Assembly (NCBI GenBank): GCA_007133255.1 | Contig: SLMY01000204.1 | Span: 1 to 5,576, forward strand | Reading direction: 5' to 3' | Source: Clostridiales bacterium | GTDB lineage: Bacteria > Bacillota > Clostridia > Saccharofermentanales > UBA5734 | Length of the DNA stretch: 5,576 nt | Shown here: positions 1-5,454 of the stretch, piece by piece | Layout: the number at the start of each line of letters is the position of its first letter | How positions within the stretch are numbered: position 1 is the first letter of the stretch | Position numbers and translations under genes: made by a program | The notes under the pieces: generated by a model | The model's input: only the letters and a program-made list of their open reading frames with translations | What the model was told of the DNA's origin: nothing | Databases searched by the model: none

Positions 1-1
1 C

Positions 2-1690
2 CGGCAGTGTCTGCTTAAAGACGAAGCATCTTTTGTTGATTTTCAGGCTATTGACTTTCTGGAAAACATACGTCATCCTTCGATTCCGCGTATCATCATG
101 CGGCAGGTTTTATCCGAATCGTGTCTGCAAACTTTTCGCTTTCATATGGACAGTGAGTTTTCAGGGGCTTTTGTTCTGAGTGAATTTATTGAAGGCATTA
201 CATTACGTGAGTGGCTGGCCAGTCATCATTCGGATAATAAAACCAGACCAGTTGATCTTTTGCTGATCCTGTCAATGATGAAACAAGGCGCACAGGTTCT
301 CAGTTTTTTGCATGAGCAAAATGATCAGGTGCTTCTGCACCTTGATATTAAACCAGAAAATATAATCCTGACAGGCGACAATCAGATTTATCTCATTGAT
401 TATGACGCAGCTCGAATTTGGCGGGATGACCTTCGTTTTAGTCCTGCCGACAAACTGAAAACAACACCAGAATACAGCGCTCCAGAACAGATGGAGGGGA
501 AGTTATACCCTGAAAGCGATGTGTACGCGTTATCATTGACAACGCTTCAGCTTATAACAGGCGCTCCTGTAACCGCCTGTCGAAACCAGCCTGCGGAACT
601 GTTAACCCATCAGCTGGATGAGCGGTACAAGTCTGTGCAAGAAAGTCTTCTTTCCTTGTTCCGGGCCTGTTTATCTGAAAACATCGCGAAACGTCCCCGC
701 TCCGCTGGAGCGTTGGTTTTGAGGATTGATGAAATCATCAGTCAGCTGCGGCATCATCAAAACAAATATCTATTTGACAGCGAAGATAAGATCAAGCCGA
801 GCGTCAGGGTAAAAAAAAGAACATCCGCGCTTGCAGATATGACCGGAAAAATTTGTGAAAAGATAAAAAGAAATAATAGGAAGCTAATCAGACCAGAAAA
901 ACAAGGACACAAAAAAGCATCTGCTGATAAAACGGTAACAGCTATATGGGGCAACGCTGAATTTGGCTGTGAACTGGCAACTGTCTTAAGTGAACAAGCT
1001 TCCGTTATCGTGGTGGAAGCAGACTGGTTTAACCCTCAGGCTGACAGTCTGATAGGGCTAACAGAGAAGAAGGAATGGCTGTCTTTAAAAGAAGAAAACA
1101 AAGGCATGGATCAGGCATTATCTGATCAGCGGCAGGCACGATTGACTCCGGACAGGCTTAAAAGTCTTTGTCAGCCAGGCAGAACCAGTAATTTAAAATA
1201 CCTGATGCCAAAACGTGATCTTCATCATTACGAGCATTATCGGTCGGAAGACTTTTGCGCTTTATTAGAACTGGCATCTCAGATTTATGATCATGTAATT
1301 GTGCTGGTAAACGCGTTTATCTATGACGCTTTTACTTGTTTATCGCTCATGATCGCGGATTATGTTCTGATTCCATTAGCTGCTAATTTCCATGACTTTT
1401 GCTCATACGAAAGATCAATCAGTTTTTTGTCTGATAAGAAGATTCTGCAGAAGAATAATTTGTTTTATGTCGCCTGCTCATACTCAACACAACTTGATCT
1501 GTCGTGGTCATCTATGCAGGCGATGACCGCGGGAAAAATGGCAGGCTATATCAGTGATAACAGGAACCGGAGGCTGAGACGCAGCAGCCATAGACCTTGC
1601 ACTTTCTCATTAAGTGATTCCAATCGCAAAGAGTTTAAGACGCTGATCAACTTCATCTTCAACAAAGATAACGATAGAAAAGAGGACTGA
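2..1690 (+). CDS. Ser/Thr protein kinase fused to a CpaE/TadZ-like degenerate MinD-fold domain (5' end outside window)
   Basis: The reading frame is open from the window edge. The first ATG in view (98) is internal, because the codons before it already encode kinase N-lobe sequence ending in the typical ENIRHPSIP before strand beta-4. Numbering from M98, kinase landmarks are the catalytic loop HLDIKPEN (81-88; Asp83, Lys85 and Asn88 kept, HRD changed to HLD), the metal-binding Asp101 in IDYDAAR (DFG changed to DYD), SAPEQ (127-131), SDVYAL (140-145) and KRP (198-200). A Lys/Arg-rich linker spans about 232-278. A CpaE/TadZ-like region follows: beta strand plus P-loop-like WGNAEFGCEL (284-293), VIVVEAD (303-309), YDHVIVLVN (397-405) and ADYVLIPL (420-427). 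The P-loop lacks the usual Lys and Thr, so ordinary ATP hydrolysis there is doubtful. No membrane segment is visible. CpaE/TadZ proteins localise Tad machines; phosphorylation control of pilus assembly is inference. The VAIK lysine and true start lie upstream of the window. Confidence 0.85.
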   Translation, partial: RQCLLKDEASFVDFQAIDFLENIRHPSIPRIIMRQVLSESCLQTFRFHMDSEFSGAFVLSEFIEGITLREWLASHHSDNKTRPVDLLLILSMMKQGAQVLSFLHEQNDQVLLHLDIKPENIILTGDNQIYLIDYDAARIWRDDLRFSPADKLKTTPEYSAPEQMEGKLYPESDVYALSLTTLQLITGAPVTACRNQPAELLTHQLDERYKSVQESLLSLFRACLSENIAKRPRSAGALVLRIDEIISQLRHHQNKYLFDSEDKIKPSVRVKKRTSALADMTGKICEKIKRNNRKLIRPEKQGHKKASADKTVTAIWGNAEFGCELATVLSEQASVIVVEADWFNPQADSLIGLTEKKEWLSLKEENKGMDQALSDQRQARLTPDRLKSLCQPGRTSNLKYLMPKRDLHHYEHYRSEDFCALLELASQIYDHVIVLVNAFIYDAFTCLSLMIADYVLIPLAANFHDFCSYERSISFLSDKKILQKNNLFYVACSYSTQLDLSWSSMQAMTAGKMAGYISDNRNRRLRRSSHRPCTFSLSDSNRKEFKTLINFIFNKDNDRKED

Positions 1691-1762
1691 CTTTTTACAG
1701 ATCAATGACTGGGTATAACGAGTTGATCAAGCCACGTTTGCTGCCAAGGCGAACTTATAACA

Positions 1763-1769
1763 AGGTGAT
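1763..1769 (+). promoter_or_regulatory. Ribosome binding site favouring the ATG at 1774 for cpaF
   Basis: AGGTGAT matches the part of the canonical AAGGAGGTGATC that pairs with the 16S rRNA 3' end. Its AGG lies 8 bases before ATG 1774. The farther ATG at 1705 has only AAGAGG about 19 bases away, overlapping the end of the previous gene, which is too distant for a normal site. Confidence 0.5.
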
Positions 1770-1773
1770 GCTT

Positions 1774-3129
1774 ATGCCGATTATAACCTCCCACACTTCA
1801 CTGGCTGAAACAGCAGTGCGGTACATGAAAACAAAATACAGATCAGAAGCGCATACTGGAACCGTCAAAGGAGAAGGTTCTTCAATGCCAGTCCCCGCAA
1901 TCAATAAACCCTTATCTGAAAAAACCACAGATGCTGATCCAAACCGGCCTGACGCTGTTTCTGATTTAGTTATCAGGCTTTGCGATAAGATCCTTGCGTC
2001 TGAACCGGAACTGATGCGGCAATTATCTGCTGGTGAAACAGAGGAGTCGACACTGGCCGGGCTGCTAAGACAGATGATAGAACAAGAGGACATACAAGTA
2101 TCTGTCAGCAGAGATGAGATATTTCAGCAAGTACATGCGTTTTTGTTCGGGTATGGACCCTTGCAGAAGTTCATTGAAGATGACAGTGTTTCCGATATAG
2201 ACGGTAACGCGCCAGATGAGTTCACGGTAACAAGAGAAGGGGTCAGAGAAAAAGCAACGCTGTCATTTCCTGATGTGAGATCGTACGACATATTCTGCCG
2301 TCTTGTTATCATTCGAAATGGCGGTGTCATTAATGAAAATGATACACATTGCAGAGTTTCTGACCCGGTTCGACACTTACGGATTAATGTGACAGTACCA
2401 CCGCGCAGTACCAGATACGCCACGATCAGTATTCGAAAACATCGGCAGCAGGCGTATTCGCTTGATGACCTTCGTGGACTAGGTATGATTGATCTGACTT
2501 TGCAGAACCTAATGAAAAGTCTGGCCGCAGAGCAGAGAACAGTTCTTTTTTGCGGGAAGGGAGCGGCAGGCAAAACAACCGCATTGAGATCCTTTATTGA
2601 TCAAATGCCACCGCTGGAGCGGGTCTTGATCGCGGAAAGTGACAGTGAACTCTTTCCGTCTAAACCATGCTGCCTTCTTCAGAAAATTAAGAAAGTACAT
2701 GAAGGGGGCCGGATGGTGACATTACGAGATATTATATCAGACGGTCTGACCATGTCCCTTGATAGTTATTGCATTGGCGAAATAGTGGGTGAGGAGGCCA
2801 TGGAATTCCTTCATGCCGCGTTTTCTGGTCATAGATGCCTGGCGACAATACACGCTGAGTCAGCTGCTGACGCGATTGACCGTCTGGTATCACTGGCCAG
2901 GCCAGCCTCAAGAGGAGAAGACGATAAAATGCTTTACAAAATGGCAGGTAAATGTCTTGATTTCATTTTCTTTATGAAAGACTTTAAAGTTGATCATGTG
3001 ATTAAAATTAATCAATACAATCAGGAGAAACAATACTATGAATATGAAACGATCTGGCAGAAATCAGCAAACGCGTCAGCAGACACTTCATCTGGTCAGC
3101 CATCTTGCCAGGTGGTGCCAGGTACGTGA
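1774..3129 (+). CDS. cpaF: CpaF/TadA-family secretion ATPase of a Flp/Tad pilus system
   Basis: This is the hexameric traffic ATPase that drives pilin assembly or retraction from the cytoplasmic face of the membrane. Numbered from the upstream in-frame ATG at 1705, it has the CpaF N-domain signature FGYGPLQKFIEDDSVSDI (148-165), Walker A GKGAAGKT (284-291), an Asp box AESDSEL (310-316), a Walker B region CIGEIVGEEA (356-365; the common VGEVRG is changed to GEIVG) and a His box SGHRCLATIHA (374-384). All core catalytic motifs are present, so it is probably active. The variable N-terminal 80 or so residues do not fix the start. ATG 1705 has no Shine-Dalgarno site at normal spacing. ATG 1774 has AGGTGAT just upstream and is preferred. 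ATG 1885 follows AAAGGAG and is also possible. The last 21 or so residues (Ala/Ser/Gly-rich, ending CQVVPGT) lie past the expected domain end, in the 92-base overlap with the next gene, and look like a late extension. The neighbours are Tad genes in the usual order. Confidence 0.93.
   Translation: MPIITSHTSLAETAVRYMKTKYRSEAHTGTVKGEGSSMPVPAINKPLSEKTTDADPNRPDAVSDLVIRLCDKILASEPELMRQLSAGETEESTLAGLLRQMIEQEDIQVSVSRDEIFQQVHAFLFGYGPLQKFIEDDSVSDIDGNAPDEFTVTREGVREKATLSFPDVRSYDIFCRLVIIRNGGVINENDTHCRVSDPVRHLRINVTVPPRSTRYATISIRKHRQQAYSLDDLRGLGMIDLTLQNLMKSLAAEQRTVLFCGKGAAGKTTALRSFIDQMPPLERVLIAESDSELFPSKPCCLLQKIKKVHEGGRMVTLRDIISDGLTMSLDSYCIGEIVGEEAMEFLHAAFSGHRCLATIHAESAADAIDRLVSLARPASRGEDDKMLYKMAGKCLDFIFFMKDFKVDHVIKINQYNQEKQYYEYETIWQKSANASADTSSGQPSCQVVPGT
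1867..1873 (+). promoter_or_regulatory. Possible internal ribosome binding site for an alternative cpaF start at 1885
   Basis: AAAGGAG sits 11 bases before an in-frame ATG at 1885. Starting there would drop about 37 residues relative to ATG 1774, none of which carries a recognisable CpaF motif. The motif is strong but the spacing is long, and within a coding region it may be chance (it encodes part of VKGEG). Confidence 0.3.
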
Positions 3130-3604
3130 AGATCTTCTCTACGCGTTTGATAAAAGCCTTGAATCAGGACTGGGCGAACCTCTGCAAAGCTCTGTGCAGC
3201 AGTTGATCACACGTATTCATGGCGGGATGGATACGGATAAAGCCTTGCGGATCCTGGCTGATACGGCTGATGATGAGCATTTTCGCGATTTGATGACTGC
3301 CTTGCGATTCAATTTTAAATACCGGGGACATGTGGCTGAATTTCTTGACCATATGGAAATGCAGCTCTATAAGCTGGAAGAGGAAACCGCGCAAAGAAGG
3401 ATATCAAGTGCCAGGGATCGCAGACTGGGCTGGATGATCACAGGGCTTGGGCCGCTGGTGTTTATCTTTCGAATGATGACAGATCAGACAACCCGGCAGC
3501 TGATTCTGGATACTTTTGCAGGAAGAGTTGTGCTGCTGATCAGCTGTATCTGTTTTATATCTGCAGCCGCCTGCATGTATGTGGTACAAAAACAGTTGAC
3601 TTAA
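3038..3604 (+). CDS. tadB: Short TadB-like inner-membrane platform protein (type II secretion F domain)
   Basis: The 188-residue product carries one type II secretion F-type domain at about residues 18-130 (helical, with GLGEPL and the RIHGGMDTDKAL turn typical of these proteins). Two C-terminal membrane segments follow at about 132-148 and 164-183. TadB partners TadC to form the membrane platform driven by CpaF. Family members are usually near 300 residues with extra N-terminal membrane helices; those are absent here. The frame is closed by a TGA at 2999, so no upstream coding sequence can supply them. The start at 3038 is supported by AGGAG at 3023-3027 (10 bases away) and overlaps the cpaF gene by 92 bases, suggesting translational coupling. 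Position between CpaF and TadC supports TadB over TadC. It could be a naturally short Gram-positive form or an N-terminally reduced gene. Confidence 0.82.
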   Translation: MNMKRSGRNQQTRQQTLHLVSHLARWCQVREDLLYAFDKSLESGLGEPLQSSVQQLITRIHGGMDTDKALRILADTADDEHFRDLMTALRFNFKYRGHVAEFLDHMEMQLYKLEEETAQRRISSARDRRLGWMITGLGPLVFIFRMMTDQTTRQLILDTFAGRVVLLISCICFISAAACMYVVQKQLT

Positions 3605-3647
3605 TTGCTTTGCCAGCCGCAGCAAAAAGAACAACGAGTGTATCACG

Positions 3648-3743
3648 ATGACTTTTAACATAGCAAGGCTCAAGTTCAAGCTGCTTCAACAGAGCATTGT
3701 AACCGGAAAGGAGATTCATGTATGCGGCAAATGCTATTTCTGA
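3648..3743 (+). CDS. Possible 31-codon small ORF between tadB and tadC
   Basis: In the 117-base gap between the two platform genes an ATG opens a 31-residue frame ending at TGA 3741-3743, which overlaps the start of the TadC-like gene. The product is basic in its first half (MTFNIARLKFKLL) and ends with a Cys-x-x-Cys pair (HVCGKCYF). No convincing ribosome binding site precedes it, and the last third is simply the tadC start region read in another frame. I do not recognise it. It could be a leader ORF that couples translation into tadC, whose ribosome binding site lies inside it, or a chance frame. Chance is more likely. Confidence 0.15.
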   Translation: MTFNIARLKFKLLQQSIVTGKEIHVCGKCYF

Positions 3744-4564
3744 TACCCTCTGTCCTCATTCTTACCTGGATCATTTACTCATTACTGCCTCATTTTCTTG
3801 TCTGGATAGATTACTTAAAGCCGCACAATACACTCAAGGCGGCAGCTTGGAAAAAGCAAAGTCCCTTTGATTTTGTGCATCACATGAGCAAGGCATGGCA
3901 AAAGGCTGCGCTCTCAAAAGTCAGACGAGCCGGGTATGATGCGAAACGTGCTTTGTCTACTATTATTTTGACCGGAATAATATTGTTCTTAGTTGGATAT
4001 ACATCAGCTTGGCTTAATGGATGGAGCACATCCGTCTGTTTACTTTCAGGCGCTGCCTGCGTTTATCTGCTTTTGTACTGGCTGAATCTTAGAATTGAGA
4101 AGCGCAAAAAATCTTTTGACCGCGCCTTATACAAAATCTACAGGTTTCTTAATATGCAAATCTCATCTGGCATTAAAGTAACTGACGCCATTAGAGGTTT
4201 ACCTGAAGCTGTTCATGAATCTTATGTCAAATCAATCCTGACACGGTTTTCGGCGGTCTATGAATTAACATACGACCTTGAACAAGCCGCGGCGGAAATT
4301 CATCAGGCTTTCGGCGGACAGGACACCCATATGCTGATCATGCATCTGCGTCAGGCTGTTAAATCCGGAAAAGCCGGAAAATCTCTGGTCCGGATGGAAG
4401 AACTACTATTTTCAAGATATTTCAGCCACCTTCAGGCAGAAGCGCAGCGATATAAAAACCAATTGGTCTGGATCGCGGTCATAGGCCTTATACCAATCGT
4501 TGTGATTATATTATTCCCGATCCTGTCGGTTGCCGGTGACGCGCTGCGAATTATTTTCGGATAG
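3722..4564 (+). CDS. tadC: TadC-like inner-membrane platform protein (type II secretion F domain)
   Basis: The 280-residue product has an N-terminal membrane helix (about 4-27), a basic cytoplasmic stretch, two more helices (about 78-98 and 102-121), one type II secretion F-type domain (about 134-240, including LNMQISSGIKVTDAI and the LRQAVKSGKAG turn) and a C-terminal helix (about 247-271). This is the usual TadC topology and length. It would pair with the shorter TadB-like protein as the assembly platform on which CpaF acts. The start is well set: AAAGGAG at 3707-3713 lies 8 bases upstream. An out-of-frame ATG at 3718 is ignored. It follows tadB after 117 bases and precedes the pilin gene by 66 bases. 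No catalytic residues are expected in this family. Assignment as TadC rather than TadB rests on gene order and the N-terminal helices. Confidence 0.88.
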   Translation: MRQMLFLIPSVLILTWIIYSLLPHFLVWIDYLKPHNTLKAAAWKKQSPFDFVHHMSKAWQKAALSKVRRAGYDAKRALSTIILTGIILFLVGYTSAWLNGWSTSVCLLSGAACVYLLLYWLNLRIEKRKKSFDRALYKIYRFLNMQISSGIKVTDAIRGLPEAVHESYVKSILTRFSAVYELTYDLEQAAAEIHQAFGGQDTHMLIMHLRQAVKSGKAGKSLVRMEELLFSRYFSHLQAEAQRYKNQLVWIAVIGLIPIVVIILFPILSVAGDALRIIFG

Positions 4565-4616
4565 CAAGCCTTCGTTCTGAATGCGGAAAGTCTGGCTTAG
4601 CAAAATAAAAGCAAAC

Positions 4617-4625
4617 AAAAGGAGG
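4617..4625 (+). promoter_or_regulatory. Very strong ribosome binding site of the pilin gene
   Basis: AAAAGGAGG, a near-perfect match to the anti-Shine-Dalgarno complement, ends 5 bases before ATG 4631. It is among the strongest in the window, which suits a gene for an abundant structural subunit. It also favours ATG 4631 over the second in-frame ATG at 4667, which has a weaker GGAG 5 bases upstream. Confidence 0.75.
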
Positions 4626-4630
4626 ACAAG

Positions 4631-4942
4631 ATGCTGCGTAAGAGATTGAAAACAGACGGAGAAAAAATGACTGACACATTATGCGCACAGTGGATCAAGT
4701 GTACTAACACTATTGAAGGCATGAGGGAAAAGCGGAATCAATCATGTCAGCTGGCGAAAAAAGCGCTGTTTAGAGGGAAAAGCGGATTTGGGCTGAATGA
4801 GGTGATTGGCATTGCCGCAGGTATTATTATAGCCGGACTGGTTATCATACCGGGTCTGATGAGTTTTTCCGAGACAGTCATGACAAGACTGGACAGCTGG
4901 TGGATTGAAATATCAAATGAGCTTTTTAAAAGCACAACCTGA
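4631..4942 (+). CDS. Flp-like prepilin with type IV cleavage motif, probable major pilin
   Basis: The 103-residue product has a long polar, basic leader (1-52, with RGKS just before the cut), then G52|FGLNE57: glycine at -1, Phe at +1 and Glu at +5, the hallmark of type IV prepilins cut and methylated by a prepilin peptidase. A hydrophobic helix follows at once (about 58-80: VIGIAAGIIIAGLVIIPGLM) and a short C-terminal tail with two tryptophans (90-91). The predicted mature chain is 51 residues, the size of Flp pilins. The leader is much longer than usual and has two Cys (18, 24) of unknown role; a start at ATG 4667 would shorten it by 12 residues. The very strong ribosome binding site and the hairpin terminator downstream fit high expression. 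The function is inferred from the motif and the Tad gene context. A minor pseudopilin is the alternative. Confidence 0.8.
   Translation: MLRKRLKTDGEKMTDTLCAQWIKCTNTIEGMREKRNQSCQLAKKALFRGKSGFGLNEVIGIAAGIIIAGLVIIPGLMSFSETVMTRLDSWWIEISNELFKSTT
4775..4787 (+). repeat. First copy of a 13-base direct repeat encoding GKSG at the prepilin cut site
   Basis: GGGAAAAGCGGAT is found here and again at 5538-5550. Both copies are in frame and encode Gly-Lys-Ser-Gly immediately before a hydrophobic helix. Here the final Gly is the predicted -1 residue of the prepilin cleavage site. The shared block may reflect common descent of the two small genes or codon-level constraint on the processing site. Confidence 0.55.
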
Positions 4943-4981
4943 AAATATCAAACTGGTATACAGGATCATCAACAAATCGGT

Positions 4982-5027
4982 AACAGCAGGCTGTGCATAC
5001 ATTGGGCTTCGCAGCCTGCTGTTTTTG
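4982..5027 (+). terminator. Intrinsic (rho-independent) terminator-like hairpin behind the pilin gene
   Basis: A perfect 12-base inverted repeat pairs AACAGCAGGCTG (4982-4993) with CAGCCTGCTGTT (5012-5023). It can extend by a G-U and a G-C pair, leaving a loop of about 14 bases (4996-5009), and is followed by a T-run (5022-5026). It starts 39 bases after the pilin stop and ends 46 bases before the next start codon, so it sits inside the operon. It would partly stop transcripts after the pilin gene or act as a 3' stabiliser. The GC-rich stem and T-run make a forward-strand terminator the simplest reading. Confidence 0.85.
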
Positions 5028-5062
5028 TAACAATAAAGTGATGACCGTTCCCATGATTAATG

Positions 5063-5068
5063 AAGAGG
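5063..5068 (+). promoter_or_regulatory. Ribosome binding site setting the start at 5074
   Basis: AAGAGG lies 5 bases before ATG 5074. Other in-frame starts are poor: GTG 4993 lies in the terminator stem, and ATG 5041 and 5053 have no comparable site. Residues upstream of 5074 would also place a Cys-rich stretch before the membrane helix. Confidence 0.6.
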
Positions 5069-5073
5069 TTTTT

Positions 5074-5454
5074 ATGATTGATAAAGTACTGGTGACCGCC
5101 TTTTGCATAGCAGCTGGCATCACGCTTCTGATGCAGATACTGCTGCTGAGTCTTCCTTATTTTAAGAAAATAGAATTTGATACAGTTTGTCATCGCTATG
5201 TGATGTCTATGTCATATGAAGGCGGACTGAGTCATCATGATCACCAGGTTCTGCTGGAAGATTTAGAAAATCGAGGATTTGATATCCGAGGCTTGCATGG
5301 AGATAAGGACGCGGCTTATGGCAGCCTGATGTCATTGGAGGTTGACGCGATTTGGTCAACCTATCGTTTCAGACGTTTATTCAGTCTTGAGGAGGTAGAT
5401 TTATGTTTCGCCTATTCAGCACAAATACCGGCAAGAGTACTTTCCGACAATTAA
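5074..5454 (+). CDS. Small single-pass membrane pseudopilin-like protein (DUF4320-like)
   Basis: The 126-residue product has a very short N-terminus, one membrane helix (about 5-28: VLVTAFCIAAGITLLMQILLL) and an exported-looking domain that begins FDTVCHRYVMSMSYEGGLS, continues with LLEDLENRGF, and includes AAYGSLMSLEV. The F-x-x-x-C-R-Y then EGGL pattern resembles small TadE/pseudopilin-like proteins (DUF4320-type) that accompany CpaF-TadB-TadC in Bacillota; I recall this from family knowledge and did not search. No G|xxxxE prepilin motif precedes the helix, so it is probably not cut by the prepilin peptidase. It would be a minor component of the pilus tip or base. It lies downstream of the terminator hairpin, so its level is expected to be lower than that of the pilin. 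It overlaps the next gene by 52 bases. Confidence 0.72.
   Translation: MIDKVLVTAFCIAAGITLLMQILLLSLPYFKKIEFDTVCHRYVMSMSYEGGLSHHDHQVLLEDLENRGFDIRGLHGDKDAAYGSLMSLEVDAIWSTYRFRRLFSLEEVDLCFAYSAQIPARVLSDN
5389..5395 (+). promoter_or_regulatory. Ribosome binding site of the 3'-most gene, inside the preceding CDS
   Basis: GAGGAGG ends 7 bases before ATG 5403 and lies within the end of the preceding gene. It is the main evidence that a new gene starts at 5403 rather than after the stop at 5454. Confidence 0.75.

Noticed and set aside
2124..2573. Open frame of 149 codons on the - strand
   Set aside because: It lies wholly inside the cpaF coding region, has no recognisable domain, and is antisense to strongly conserved motifs. 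It is a shadow frame.
2789..2977. Open frame of 62 codons on the + strand inside cpaF
   Set aside because: It is out of frame within the conserved Walker B to His box region of CpaF and has no domain of its own.
3605..3640. Hairpin after tadB (TTGCT/AGCAA)
   Set aside because: The stem is only about 5 bases with no T-run on the + strand, so it is not a credible terminator.
3404..3679. Open frame of 91 codons on the - strand overlapping tadB and the following gap
   Set aside because: It is antisense to the TadB membrane segments, with no plausible product and no supporting context.
4565..4616. Possible terminator or promoter in the 66-base gap before the pilin gene
   Set aside because: AAGCC and GGCTT can pair, but the stem is only about 5 bases and is followed by an A-rich, not T-rich, stretch. 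No good -35/-10 pair is visible; the TTGCCG/TATTTT pair at about 4529-4556 is weak.
4993..5073. N-terminal extension of the pseudopilin-like gene from GTG 4993
   Set aside because: The GTG lies in the terminator stem, has no ribosome binding site, and gives a Cys-rich stretch before the membrane helix. ATG 5074 has AAGAGG at good spacing.
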